In this document: positions 34,401 to 39,439 of the stretch, one piece after another
How positions within the stretch are numbered: position 1 is the stretch's first letter
Layout: each line of letters begins with the position of its first letter
DNA from: Periplaneta americana
Taxonomy: Eukaryota > Arthropoda > Insecta > Blattodea > Blattidae
DNA: 64,000 bases
Assembly (NCBI RefSeq): GCF_040183065.1
Contig: NC_091120.1
Location: 171,775,988-171,839,987 of the forward strand
Direction: 5' to 3'
Made by a program: the position numbers and the translations under genes
The notes under the pieces: generated by a model
Database searches by the model: none
Told to the model about the DNA's origin: nothing
The model's input: the letters and a program-made list of their open reading frames with translations, nothing else

Positions 34401-36370
34401 AGGCATTTATGTTATCGTAATCAGCACACTGTAAGGGGTAAATTACGAATTGATGATGATAATTGCCCGTGTTTCCAATGTAATACAAGTTAAGCACTGC
34501 CAGACAAGAATGAAATGTGTCAAAATTCGTATGCTCTCAATGTAAAGAAATGTTTCTTTGCCACTTGAGAAATTAAAAAACAGATACTAAATTGACAACA
34601 CTGAATTAATTAGAACCCTTGGATTGACGATGCGCGGGTGTCTTTTAGCCACGTGATTCAGTACCACGGCAAAGAGCGGTTGTAATGGTACATGTTTCAG
34701 TTTGTCATTGTACGCACTTTGACACGGAAAATGATCGCTTTCCTGTAGCGTGAATTTGTCTTAAGTGCCGTTCGGGTTCACGCGAGATTAACATGGGGAA
34801 ATATTAAGCATCGAGGTCCAAGGATGAAGGTAGGTCGTAGCAGTGACGTATCAGTATATCACAAGACGACATATTCCCTACGAAACCTTTTTGGCTTAGC
34901 GATAGAAATCTTTCTTCTCGTTACAAAGACCGGGCTTCCAATCTCTCTATGTAAAGAGCACGCGTGTAAAGACGATGATTCCCGAGCTATTCCGAGGTGG
35001 GACTTACAGTCCCGTCGCTCTTATTTCCGGCAGTCAATCACGTTGCAGGTCGGCTACATTTAAACGTATGCATCTTGTGATTCGCTGATGATGACGTTAT
35101 GCATTTCCTAAGGCTCGATAAATAATATAATCGCCCGCCATTTTAGCTCTTTCGTTAACGTTCGCAGAAAGCATACCAGGACGTTATTTGCCGCTCAATT
35201 ATTTGCTGAATTACAGTGCGTTTGATTTATTATCATAGGAGCTACGACTTGATAATGTTTAACTGTGTGGCAAATAGATTCCTCGTCTGGTAACTCGGCA
35301 ACGAAAGAGCAAAAATGGCGAAAGATACTATCTACCCAAACTTTATAGAGCCTTCACTTCCTAAGACGTAAGCAAAGAGTAGGAGTCACGCCGGCAATAA
35401 CAGCGTCGCGACTATAGTTTCTGAACAGCGACAAATTTCCGTGTCAAAGGGTGTGCATGTGGCAACAGGGCATTTTCCGTTATCAGTGAAGTTCTTATCA
35501 GTGTACAGCCTCATTGTTGGTGCATTGTTGTATAGTAAACTGTCCCAAGACAGTTCTGAACCTCTTAAGTGGTACCAACAAGTCACCACTTATGAGGCAA
35601 CTAGACCAGGAGATAATGGGGTAGGGTAGCCAGTTCCTTTCCCCCCTCATTGCATACATCGCCGACTAGTTATATATTACACTAATCAGACTTGAGATGT
35701 ATACAAACAATTGTTCTTCCTCTGACACATATCGTGAGATGTAACTTACTGCCTGATAATAGAAACTGTGCATTCTACGTTGAAAATTCAAGCACATTAG
35801 ATTGAAACCTACATATTTCCAACGACTTTCCCTCTTTCCATTTTCAGTATCTGCACTAATAACAGAGTTTGTCTATGGTGCCGGACTTTTGAATCACTCT
35901 GCATATCTTCAGAAACATATTGTTTCATTATTATACTTGTTGCCAATTTTGGTGAAACTATCGCTGAGGTAGTTCCTGTCATTTCGGAAGTGAACATCGT
36001 TGAATTTATAAGGGATTTTTTTTTTTTTTTTGTAGAGTTGTAGTTGATCTAGAGTTGTCAGGTCATATTGTGAATGTGACAGATCCTATTATGTCAATAT
36101 AGAAATGTGCCATTGTCTGTCGGACAGCACTGATCCATAGCCATTTCCTCCACCGTGGGTCAGAACAGTGCATGTGTTTACCTTGATGGTGATGATGCAC
36201 CCAACAAGTGCAATGAGATTGCACAGCATGTGGTACGAGTCCACGAGTAGCGTGAGTGCGTGGGTCATGTGGCTCATGACGAGCTGCACGAGGAAGAAGA
36301 GTGCGGTCAGACCGAGCAACAGGTACAGCTGCACAGGCTGCAGATGACGGAACCATTTCTTCATTGCCAT
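3123..36370 (-). CDS. SLC30/ZnT1-type cation (zinc) transporter, eight coding exons
   Basis: Spliced membrane transporter of the cation diffusion facilitator (SLC30/ZnT) family, expected to move Zn2+ (or a related divalent metal) out of the cytosol in exchange for H+. Coding exons on the minus strand: 36370-36182, 25795-25528, 22352-22167, 19901-19776, 16398-16220, 11452-11366, 8441-8253, 3830-3123. All junctions are GT/AG and the phases agree, giving 643 residues. Six TM segments lie at about 13-34, 37-58, the start of exon 2, the end of exon 2, exon 4 and the exon 4/5 junction. The cytosolic domain carries the CDF signature HDLHVWRL in exon 5, and a Cys/His tail follows. TM2 begins SHMTHALTLLVDSYHMLCN, which is ZnT1-like. 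The metal-site residues deviate (H48/N52 and E208/D212). Introns total about 31 kb and are full of transposons. I cannot tell whether this is the ZnT63C-type or ZnT77C-type insect paralogue. Confidence 0.9.
3935..4720 (-). mobile_element. LINE reverse transcriptase C-terminus and 3' UTR
   Basis: Minus-strand reading gives QYGIINWGGVASSVLNPLI, LLHRRLIKICLTKN, then HEYRTRRQKS and a GPRLYNKI..F..EAF segment, the conserved end of CR1/Jockey-type reverse transcriptases, stopping near 4215. The AT-rich 3' UTR runs to about 3935. 5'-truncated. It lies in intron 7 in the same orientation as the gene. Confidence 0.75.
4828..4985. repeat. (TTA)n microsatellite, about 155 bp
   Basis: Tandem TTA with a few TTC/TTG interruptions. 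The long poly-tyrosine ORF over it is an artefact. Confidence 0.97.
5650..5945 (-). mobile_element. tRNA-derived SINE, family E
   Basis: The minus strand starts with a tRNA-like head (GGGTAGCTCAGTTGGTAGAGC, B-box-like GGTTCACTCC), then a body containing CCGAGGTCATGAAAGC. The body matches 46137-46261, where TSDs confirm mobility. The head contains no open gene. Confidence 0.65.
6515..8098 (+). mobile_element. CR1/Jockey-type LINE fragment with YADD reverse transcriptase
   Basis: RT motifs in order: HGVPQGSILGPFLFLIIVND (6593-6652), YADDTSF (about 6688), LGIHLDTKLIW (about 6880), FHSILKYGILVWG (about 7024). Interrupted at 7157 by a SINE; RT C-terminus resumes as DKHEYNTRNKEKLDIPF (about 7525), ending at 7755. 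The 3' UTR ends in (TATAC)n around 8083-8098. 5'-truncated, with stops. Inserted within a foldback element in intron 7. Confidence 0.85.
7158..7410 (+). mobile_element. tRNA-derived SINE, family A1, inside the LINE
   Basis: tRNA-like head with A box GGAGTAACGGTCAGCGC and B box GGTTCGAATCC, body GAGGTTTTTTCCGGGGTTTT, 3' part GACGCTAAATAACC, A-rich end. TSDs AACCACTGTTCA (7146-7157) and AAACACTGTTCA (7411-7422) match at 11 of 12 bases. Near-identical to 63083-63332. Confidence 0.92.
8161..8166 (-). promoter_or_regulatory. Poly(A) signal AATAAA for the short transporter isoform
   Basis: TTTATT on the plus strand, AATAAA on the minus strand, about 20 nt downstream of the exon 7 stop codon at 8187. 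Placement fits premature polyadenylation inside intron 7. Such hexamers are common in AT-rich DNA. Confidence 0.4.
8187..8441 (-). CDS. Transporter exon 7 (Cys/His tail, alternative end)
   Basis: Begins after TTGTTTCAG with ATG GAC AAC (phase 0). It encodes ANHCLVQCRELGCHSRHCC, a Cys-rich tail like that of ZnT1, then a His/Asn cluster HNHHSHNHSHQH. Two endings are possible. Reading through gives 21 more residues and a TAA at 8187-8189 (429-residue protein). Splicing at AAG|GTAAAA (exon end 8253) joins in phase 0 to exon 8 (643 residues). An AATAAA lies about 20 bp after the stop, which favours a real short isoform, but the choice cannot be settled from sequence. Confidence 0.88.
   Translation of the reverse strand: MDNRSSLMELPSIHANHCLVQCRELGCHSRHCCSHNDQELVKVTIGGNSHNHHSHNHSHQHSKVKLHDQSYTNQILQPLLEMYD
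8994..9023. repeat. Perfect 30-bp palindrome
   Basis: AAATGAGATATTAAG followed by its exact reverse complement, with a looser outer IR (AAATAAGGCCAAA at about 8966 and TTTGGCCTTACTTG at about 9026). Probably the core of a small MITE-like palindrome at 8961-9050. Confidence 0.8.
9372..9864 (+). mobile_element. Non-autonomous hAT element (copy 1)
   Basis: Ends AGTGCTGTCATGG / CCATGACAGCACT with putative 8-bp TSDs GTGTATGG (9364-9371) and GTATATGG (9865-9872), one mismatch. Homologous along its length to 21546-22079, which lies inverted and has an exact 8-bp TSD. The 114-codon ORF inside is part of the element and has no recognisable domain. Confidence 0.85.
9935..10115 (+). mobile_element. RTE-like LINE 3' end (degenerate)
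   Basis: Reads RHTPRCRWKDNIKMNLKEMG then DWINLIQDR and WTYIRATMNFRVF; same family as 47865-48335. Followed by a (TTA)n run at 10125-10168. Several stops. Confidence 0.65.
10315..10505. repeat. Foldback repeat of the GACTAGTTTCG family
   Basis: Arms 10330-10388 and about 10438-10498 are inverted copies (AAATTGTGGTGTTATTTTAC and complement) with a loop containing a second small IR (CATAGGATGATGAAAATACA). Shares ACTAGTTTCGATGTAAT with the foldback at 6.3 kb. Confidence 0.65.
10798..10845. repeat. (AT)n microsatellite
   Basis: About 24 AT dinucleotides. Preceded at 10630-10740 by AT-rich sequence resembling the minus-strand 3' UTR of a LINE. Confidence 0.95.
11366..11452 (-). CDS. Transporter exon 6 (end of CDF domain)
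   Basis: An 87-nt exon of exactly 29 codons (residues 317-345): DYVRITKDVTEFFHDQGI then a strand ending TIQPEFFK. It is too short to stand out as an ORF and was found from the splice sites: acceptor TATTTTTCAG|GAT, donor TTCAAG|GTATGG, both phase 0. FFHDQGITQVTIQPEF matches the last helix and strand of the CDF C-terminal domain. Confidence 0.92.
11960..14190 (+). mobile_element. LINE 3' half split by an hAT element
   Basis: KKVIRIIVGAKSRESCWTI (about 12045-12100), MPMACHYIFSLINFLTYN (about 12130), then FYSVGE..MTFN (about 12390) form the C-terminal third of an insect CR1/Jockey-type reverse transcriptase, degraded by stops. The 3' UTR continues to 12600, is interrupted by the hAT at 12601-14115, and resumes to an AATAC-rich tail at 14160-14190. 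Confidence 0.75.
12601..14115 (-). mobile_element. hAT transposon with 8-bp TSD and partial transposase
   Basis: Terminal inverted repeats CAGGGCTGGGCA / TGCCCAGCCCTG flanked by exact TSDs ATTCTAGC (12593-12600 and 14116-14123). Subterminal regions are packed with TATTTGAAATAC-type repeats on both sides. Two minus-strand blocks encode hAT transposase parts: 13847-13491 (CPTRWNSLYDSISQIL, FQYLEEYCAVLKPIAVAFNL) and 13361-13089 (C-terminal region). Internally deleted and not intact. Confidence 0.93.
14240..15330 (+). mobile_element. LINE reverse transcriptase relic
   Basis: Scattered frames give KITWEKYISDLEHDV (about 14440), FEEFMSTIKYMNKNFPG (about 14670), a CNNYRGMS-type motif (about 14860), NEFRKGRCCAG (about 14970) and PIFMGFIDFEKAF (about 15050), the RT core up to the first catalytic Asp. 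It is then interrupted by a (TTCA)n array and resumes as FLDALGILGNSMIS (about 15217). Many stops. Confidence 0.7.
15089..15217. repeat. (TTTA)n/(TTCA)n microsatellite inside RT codons
   Basis: About six TTTA units followed by about 26 TTCA units, placed just after the codons for DFEKAF of the LINE relic. Confidence 0.97.
15465..15972 (-). mobile_element. RNase H LINE copy 2, 5'-truncated
   Basis: Minus strand: FRWIPSHCGILGNENADAL (end of RNase H, catalytic region WIPSHCGIxGNExAD), then ATGHDCLAKHLHRIGIYQ and the CxxC knuckle, ending NAWH at 15478-15480 and an AACAACAAC tail. Flanked by 13-bp TSDs TCTTCCCCAAAAG (15452-15464 and 15973-15985). The ORF seems to begin at 16083, but everything upstream of 15972 is host intron. 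Confidence 0.9.
16220..16398 (-). CDS. Transporter exon 5 (CDF C-terminal domain)
   Basis: Encodes the last base pair of split Met257 and residues 258-316: KESGSILLQTIPDTINID, then a ferredoxin-like cytosolic CDF domain with the signature VHDLHVWRLTATK. Acceptor TTTATTTTCAG, donor TCAAAA|GTAAGT (phase 0). The junction with exon 4 restores PYMKESG, equivalent to PLLKES in vertebrate ZnT1. A 5'-truncated RNase H LINE lies about 250 bp downstream in the intron. Confidence 0.92.
17172..17820 (-). mobile_element. Chimeric retroposon with RNase H LINE tail
   Basis: Exact 14-bp direct repeats CCTATTGAAAATTG (17158-17171 and 17821-17834) bound a 649-bp insertion. On the minus strand its last about 70 bp (17172-17240) are the RNase H LINE 3' end (TGGAGTGCAAGAGGTCAAAT.. 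to the AACAATAACAA tail). The 5' 580 bp are unrelated, GC-richer, and have no tRNA-like head or ORF that I can see. Confidence 0.75.
17835..19290 (-). pseudogene. Tc1/mariner transposase relic split by an RTE LINE
   Basis: Minus strand: an N-terminal HTH-like part near 19290-19070 (HGQINIVDFVVEHF.., RAPKNITAV), interrupted, then from 18327 HAVTISPRRSAIKHALVLA, SDWSVKRILPLDFKFCPYKV and a degraded DDE core (LSND.AH, about 18105) down to about 17850. Stops present. The two halves are separated by the RTE insertion. Confidence 0.7.
18328..19052 (-). mobile_element. RTE-type LINE 3' fragment with 14-bp TSD
   Basis: The minus strand encodes an RT thumb/C-terminal region: VGNFGLKINSSKTKQM, VDTFIYLGSVVTKTGCAEED, LLYGCETWKITD, then (after a frameshift near 18690) QRKWNWIGHMLRKPDGAIEK and GRPRKTWK, ending MFHLGTTG with a GGATATAATAA tail. 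TSDs TAACAGCATGCCTC at 18314-18327 and 19053-19066. Inserted in the mariner relic. Confidence 0.9.
19776..19901 (-). CDS. Transporter exon 4 (TM5-TM6)
   Basis: Encodes residues 216-256, with split codons on both sides (126 nt, phase 1 to phase 1). The acceptor is AAATTTCGTTTCAG and the donor CCTTACA|GTAAGT. The protein reads GCIFVIGCSLIVYF, a short lumenal loop TDQQVAKYVDP, then TM6 into SYPY. YVDPALS matches the conserved YLDP entry to TM6 in ZnT1-type proteins. A tRNA-bearing insertion with a 14-bp TSD begins only about 34 bp upstream of the acceptor. Confidence 0.9.
19936..20301. mobile_element. tRNA-bearing hairpin insertion P2 near exon 4 acceptor
   Basis: 14-bp direct repeats ATAATTACTAACTT (19922-19935 and 20302-20315) bound it. 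Arms 19996-20042 and 20258-20303 are an almost perfect 47-bp IR (ATGATGAGAGAGAGATGGAA..CTCCGGCGCCGG). A tRNA-like cloverleaf lies at 20198-20268. The end near 19936 looks like a 3' tail (GGTACATCAAAATAAAT on minus). The TSD sits in the last 34 nt of the intron before exon 4. Confidence 0.8.
20198..20268 (+). pseudogene. tRNA-like cloverleaf in P2
   Basis: Acceptor TCCGGCG/CGCCGGA pairs perfectly; D arm GCTTAGTGGTTAAAGC; anticodon stem TCAGC/GCTGA with loop ACGGAGA; T arm CCGGG-TTCAAAT-CCCGG. Loop position 33 is C, not the nearly universal U, so translational function is doubtful. Confidence 0.75.
20455..20713. repeat. Short element with 37-bp terminal inverted repeats
   Basis: 20457-20493 (GAAGAGTCCACTGCAAGAAT..) and 20676-20712 are inverted copies. 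No TSD recognised. Intron 3. Confidence 0.7.
21546..22079 (-). mobile_element. Non-autonomous hAT element (copy 2), 87 bp from exon 3
   Basis: TIRs CAGTGCTGTCATGG / CCATGACAGCACTG with exact 8-bp TSDs CTGACAAC (21538-21545 and 22080-22087). Same family as 9372-9864, opposite orientation. Confidence 0.93.
22167..22352 (-). CDS. Transporter exon 3 (TM4-TM5 loop, start of TM5)
   Basis: Encodes residues 154-214 with split Gly codons at both ends. The acceptor is TTCTTATTGCAG and the donor ATCATAG|GTGAAA. This is the cytosolic loop that is His-rich in canonical ZnT1; here it is polar, Gly/Thr/Gln-rich, with only a few scattered His. It ends in IREMCRDII, which aligns with the start of TM5, so the usual TM5 HxxxD motif reads E208-M-C-R-D212. 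An hAT element ends only 87 bp beyond the donor (21546-22079). Confidence 0.88.
22408..22445. repeat. (ATGT)n microsatellite
   Basis: About nine ATGT units just upstream of exon 3's acceptor in gene orientation. Confidence 0.9.
22484..22946. repeat. tRNA-bearing long palindrome P3
   Basis: Arms 22484-22707 and 22723-22946 (about 224 bp each, over 90% identical by eye) around a 15-bp spacer. Each arm carries a tRNA-like sequence (plus 22806-22876; minus 22554-22624). Able to form a near-complete hairpin. No TSD established. Confidence 0.9.
22806..22876 (+). pseudogene. tRNA-like cloverleaf in P3
   Basis: Acceptor AACTCGA/TCGAGGT (one mismatch), D arm GCTCAGTGGTAGAGC, anticodon arm CCTGA-CCGGAGA-ACAGG (one mismatch), T arm GCAGG-TTCGATT-CCTGC. 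C at position 33 as in P2. Confidence 0.75.
24026..25005 (+). repeat. Family C repeat, split by an hAT element
   Basis: Left part 24028-24079 (GTCAACTGTCCTAGGACAGG, TTTGAACCTCATAAG), right part 24851-25005 (GGCATCACTCATGAGGCAAC, GCATACATCGCCAATTAG). Other copies at 29612-30270, 33296-33405 (minus), 35525-35720 and 41447-41516 (minus). About 200 bp, no coding potential, no tRNA head. Confidence 0.75.
24080..24850. mobile_element. hAT-like element inside family C repeat
   Basis: 8-bp TSDs CTCATAAG (24072-24079 and 24851-24858). Ends TAAAGACTAGAA and CAGAGACCAGAA (complement) form 12-bp imperfect TIRs. No transposase recognised. Intron 2. Confidence 0.7.
25300..25350. repeat. 25-bp perfect inverted repeat with 1-bp spacer
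   Basis: CTGATTAAATTTCCAACTTC.. (25300-25324) and its exact complement (25326-25350). Lies 178 bp downstream of exon 2. GAAAAATGATC also repeats directly on either side (about 25248 and 25352). Confidence 0.9.
25528..25795 (-). CDS. Transporter exon 2 (His-rich loop, TM3-TM4)
   Basis: Encodes residues 64-152 plus one base. It opens after the acceptor CTTACCTATAG with Cys-Asn and a run of nine His (25767-25793), then an acidic/basic linker, then KNTFGWARIDVLVML, the typical CDF TM3 entry. TM3 and TM4 follow; the TM4 end reads GLLLNGLCYLLIGG. The donor is ATA GGT G|GTACGT (phase 1). The exon start is less certain than the other boundaries because the pyrimidine tract is weak, but a TAG stop directly upstream forbids extension. 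The His run is encoded by a CAC/CAT repeat and could vary in length. Confidence 0.88.
26009..27211 (-). mobile_element. RNase H LINE copy 3, longest
   Basis: Minus strand blocks: ALIQYEKLIRLPGNNWHSYN (27096-26866), an RNase H domain with LYTDGSLISRG, SFDGEIIAISESL and VILSDSKAA (the D-E-D triad, 26832-26458), then RFIKSTYLDFN..ATGHDCLAKHLH to NAWH at 26023-26025. Stops and a frameshift separate the blocks. TSDs GTGATAATT (26000-26008 and 27212-27220). 5'-truncated, no RT core. Intron 1. Confidence 0.87.
27290..27720 (-). pseudogene. Tc1/mariner transposase C-terminal relic
   Basis: Minus-strand reading gives DLPLTFFWVFVKGVVYQCGR and VDTLEKLGHALRMLLR, matching the PDxxxxDFFLWGYVK..VY region of insect mariner-type transposases. 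Stops upstream and downstream. Confidence 0.55.
27990..28245 (+). mobile_element. CR1-like LINE 3' end
   Basis: Same 3' UTR as 44400-44635: TTGTAATCCCCTGGTAGAGG, GCAGAGAAGACCTGATGGCC, then AGGTTAAATAAATAAAT. No coding sequence retained. Confidence 0.8.
28250..29600. other. Intron 1 sequence, no gene supported
   Basis: A GC-richer patch at 28916-29167 carries short ORFs on both strands without recognisable domain or splice logic. The rest is AT-rich. Confidence 0.4.
29783..30227. mobile_element. Non-autonomous DNA element in a family C repeat
   Basis: Imperfect TIRs AGGCTTGCCAAC / AGATTGCCAAC (complement) bounded by the direct repeat ACTGACAAGT (29773-29782 and 30228-30237). Splits the family C copy 29612-30270. 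hAT-like by TSD size, not certain. Confidence 0.7.
30290..30830 (-). mobile_element. RTE-type LINE fragment, pre-RT region
   Basis: Minus strand: AAEQSIGYYETKKKKPWFDE, ERRKLAKLKFLQDP, NYFNERREASRIFRNKKRDY (30694-30449), then DLYKGMKEFKKEYLARVNVI near 30400 and SILNRWK near 30300. This is the linker between endonuclease and reverse transcriptase of insect RTE LINEs. Frameshifted. Confidence 0.78.
30838..31032. mobile_element. 195-bp hAT MITE
   Basis: TIRs CAGGGGCGTAT / ATACGCCACTG with exact 8-bp TSDs TTTTATGT (30830-30837 and 31033-31040). Subterminal GGTAGCCCAA occurs directly near both ends. Confidence 0.92.
31857..32357. repeat. Palindromic element related to P4
   Basis: GGTACAGTAGTGGCAACAAC at 31857 and TGGACTGACCCTTGTAGCTG at about 31970 recur inverted at 32300-32357 (CAGCTACAAGGGTCGGTCCG, poly-T, CCCCTACTGTAC). 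The ends match those of P4 at 46268-46658. The interior is degraded. Confidence 0.6.
32360..33290. other. Intron 1, AT-rich, nothing recognised
   Basis: No coding, RNA or repeat structure supported, apart from poly(A) near 33090. Confidence 0.4.
33296..33405 (-). repeat. Family C repeat fragment
   Basis: Complement of the family C core (CTTAGTTGCCTCATAAGTGG, GGTATCACTTGTGAGGTTCA). Confidence 0.7.
33410..35000. other. Intron 1, no gene supported
   Basis: Contains short ORFs in both strands around 34083-34497 that overlap each other and lack recognisable domains. The segment at 33921 (GGGTGATTAAAAAGTTCAGC) resembles a transposon terminus but I found no partner. Confidence 0.35.
35007..35414. 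mobile_element. MITE T1 copy 1 (TA target)
   Basis: TIRs CAGTCCCGTCGCTCTTATTT / complement of CAATAACAGCGTCGCGACTA, flanked by TA. About 90% identical to 37824-38224 and in the same orientation. Non-coding; contains GCCATTTTAGC and AAAATGGCG. Confidence 0.88.
35525..35720 (+). repeat. Family C repeat, most complete copy
   Basis: Runs TTGTTGTATAGTAAACTGTC through CACCACTTATGAGGCAACTA and AGGAGATAATGGGGTAGGGT to GCATACATCGCCGACTAG and CACTAATCAGACTTGAGATG. Confidence 0.8.
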
Positions 36371-36371
36371 T
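36182..36371 (-). CDS. Transporter exon 1 (start codon, TM1-TM2)
   Basis: Encodes residues 1-63. The ATG at 36370 lies one base inside an exon whose acceptor is TTTGTTACAG, so there must be at least one further 5' untranslated exon upstream that I did not locate. A second in-frame ATG follows two codons later. TM1 spans about residues 13-34 and TM2 about 37-58. The TM2 motif is DSYHMLCN; the second metal ligand, usually Asp, is Asn52. The exon ends ATC AAG|GTAAAC in phase 0. Other frames over this interval are shadows. Confidence 0.9.
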
Positions 36372-36515
36372 CTGTAACAAACAGATCAAAAAACTCTTCA
36401 GTATGGTCTTTTTGCATATAAGCATAACTATATTTTATGATAACAATTTTTTTAATTTCTAAAGAGTCATCCAAGGCGCGGGCTGCCTTGAAATTTGTCT
36501 GGTTCTCGTAGGTGC

Positions 36516-38418
36516 CAGGGGCGGTTATTCAGGTGAAGTAGGTGAAGTGCTACTTCTCCTATTTACGTGTAAAACACAATTTTATCTCGTATTAATAATT
36601 AATTCTAGTTATTACCGTTACCGTATTTATAAAATGAAATAAGTTTTCTTTTCAGTCGTTATGAACAGTGTTTAGTTGTACAAATAGTACCTGTAACCGT
36701 CCGCTGAATATAATAATGTCAACTGTTACGAGCGCCGAGCGGTGTCTATTAGAACTTACGATACTGTAGAGGTGAAATTATTTGGGTTCCCATTCTCATA
36801 CAACACTTGGTTTCCATGGTAACGTGACGTCACTCACTAAAGAAAGATTGTATAAGTGAAGTGCGTTTCTGAGTCTTTCAGTTACGGAGAACTGTCAGAC
36901 TTGTAGGTGGAGTAACCAGTTTGCAGATCTAACGGTACTAATAAAAGAGAAGGGTTGAAGTTGGTCTCCAAGGCTGGGGCATGGATAAAATTATATATTC
37001 ATCCATGGCCGGGGTCTATTGTTTAAGGGCTGTGAAATTTTACAGTATGTACTACCTGACTCGAGAATAGTATTCTCATTCCCTGTGTCGAAGCAGCCAC
37101 CCCTGCAGCGGTAAATTAGCTGGCTCCAAATGTTATTTTATCAGGAATACACCTCACATACATGTGCAAAGTTTAAAAGTTGTTTTCTGCAGCGTGTATT
37201 ATTTCTTCTCATGAGCTCAGCAGTTTTGTTCGAGCTCTTGTATTTGAAAGTTTAACGCGCGCGTAAATGTACACGTCATGTAGTTTAATACTGTCTACGT
37301 ATACAGTCTATTAACTTATTATTTAATGTATTTATACAGTATATTAGTGATAAGTATATATAGTGTATTAATAAGTGTATATTATATGTTTAATCACCAT
37401 AGTGTTATTATACAAATAGGAGTACTTAGGTACCAGTACACCGAAAATGTTGATAAATGAGTGCGAAATATGTATTCCGAAAATAACCCAGTTGTAATTT
37501 ATTAGAAATGCCGTTTTGTACACATTTAATATGAGGACAAAAAAAATGTTTTAAAATCTGAACGACCTATAGTCCATTGTTCTTTGATTTAAAAAGTGCT
37601 AAGAAAATAGAGAAGTTGTATAAAATAACTTTAAAAAAAAGTCTTCCGATGAAAGAAGTTTTTCTTTTTGAAAATATTGAAAATTTCACTCGAAATGCTA
37701 CATCAAAGGAGAGACTTCCATCACTAGCCCCATAGTTTTGCATAGAGATATACTGTCCAACCTTAGTGTTAAACTCGACATTTTATGAAGACACCATCGA
37801 CAGGTTTGCTACTTTAAAAGATATAGTCCCGTCGCTCTAATTTCCGGCAGCCAATCGCGTTGCAGGTCGGCTACATTCAAACGTGTGTGTCTTGTGATTC
37901 GCTGATTCATTTCTTAAGGCTCGATAAATACTTAATATAATCGCCCGCCATTTTAGCTCTTTCGTTGGCGTTCGCAGAAAGCACACGAAGACGTTATTTG
38001 CCGCTCAATTATTTGCTGAATTACATTGCGTTTGATTTATTATCATAGGAGCTACGACATGATAATGTTTAACTGTGTGGCAAATAGATTCCTCGTATGG
38101 TAGCTCGGCAACGTAAGAACAAAAATGGCGAACGATACTACCTACCTAGACTTTATAGAGCCTTCACTTTCTAAGACGTAAGCAAAGAGGCGGAGTCACG
38201 CCGGAAATAACAGCGTCGGGACTATAGTAGGATTGACTTGGTATGCAAGAAATTGGGTGAGTCCTGAAATAAATTAGTTTTCCTGTTTACATGTATTCTA
38301 GAACTAGTAAAATTGAACATAGTTTACGGATAGTAGGCCTACTTATAACATTGGTAAAACTGTTCATGCATTTATGTGAAAGCACTTCACCTATTTTTTT
38401 TACGGCAAGCCGCTACTG
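36516..38418. mobile_element. hAT element upstream of the first coding exon
   Basis: Left end CAGGGGCGGTTATTCAGGTG, right end (complement) CAGTAGCGGCTTGCCGTAAA; both continue to TAGGTGAAGTGC. AGGTGC flanks both ends with a one-base offset, so the TSD is uncertain. MITE T1 copy 2 is nested inside. No transposase ORF. Confidence 0.65.
37824..38224. mobile_element. MITE T1 copy 2 (TA target)
   Basis: TIRs TAGTCCCGTCGCTCTAATTT / complement of GAAATAACAGCGTCGGGACTA, flanked by TA. Nested in the hAT element. Confidence 0.9.
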
Positions 38419-38583
38419 AAGGTGCATGCTTGTTGTATAACTCAAGTATCATGTCATTGAACATTTCTATTTTGTCAATTATTTTCGGCAGACTCCAGAT
38501 ATTGTGCCAAGGCGTCATTGTTAAGTCTCTTTTGTCAATGTTCTTCAAGTCTCTGTATGTTATCATTCTACAGGGTGGACCGC

Positions 38584-39432
38584 TCGAATGTACCTAATTT
38601 CAATTGTATGTGACTGGTGAACAGTTGAAGATAGAACCTTGCGGTAACGTTTGTATGAAATGAAAACTCAACAAGTTTCGAATCCTATCGGTAGATGGTG
38701 CGCAGACACGGTTTCTTTTCGTAGATTGTATCGATTGTCAAAATGTCGACATCGCAGATGAAAACGCAAACTGTGTTGTGGTATGCGGAGTTTAAATCAA
38801 TTGTTAAAGGGAGTATCGGCGAGTGTTTAACCATGATGCTCCAACTGCTAAAGCATTAAGAAGTGGCACGATACATTTTTAGTTACAGGATCGGTGTTGA
38901 AGAAGCACGGTGGTGTCGTAGAACATCCGACGAAATGGTTGCATATGTTCAAGCCGCGTATGAGCGAAGCCCGCGGAAGTCATTAAGATGGGCTTCGCGG
39001 GAACTTCAAGTACCAAAATCAACATTATAACGAATTGTCCACAAACGTCTCAAACTGTATGCATACAAAGTGCAGTTAATGCAACGTCTGGAGCCGGATG
39101 ACAAACCCAAACGAGTGGAATTCGCCAATACGATTTCTTTCTCTGGGGCTACGTCAAAGATAAAGTGTACGACACTCCAGTCAGAGACCTTCGTGACCTT
39201 CGGGAGCGCATCATAGAGGCTATTGAGAGCATTCCAGAAGACATGCTCCAACGTGCTTGGCAAGAAATCGTTCATCGCCTCGATATCGTCACAGTGACAG
39301 CTGGAGCTCACATAGAGATATGGTGATGTGCATGTCGAAACTTGCTGAGTTTTCCTTTCATATAAACGTTACTGTAGGTTTCTATCTTCAACCATTTACC
39401 AGTCACATACAATTGAAATTGGGTACATTCGA
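38584..39432 (+). mobile_element. Internally deleted mariner-type element with 55-bp TIRs
   Basis: TIRs TCGAATGTACCTAATTTCAA.. (38584-38638) and complement (39377-39432) with few mismatches. Plus strand translates in pieces as an HTH start (TQTVLWYAEFKSIVKG, about 38766), RSPRKSLRW-like residues (about 38965), LYAYKVQLMQRLEPDD (about 39057), then FFLWGYVKDKVYDTPV and AHIEIW (ends 39326). The DDE core between VEFANT and FFLWG is missing. Confidence 0.85.
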
Positions 39433-39439
39433 CACTGAT

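Noticed and set aside
36063..36425. 120-codon ORF overlapping exon 1 in another frame
   Set aside because: Shadow of the transporter exon; the alternate frame shows no transporter features.
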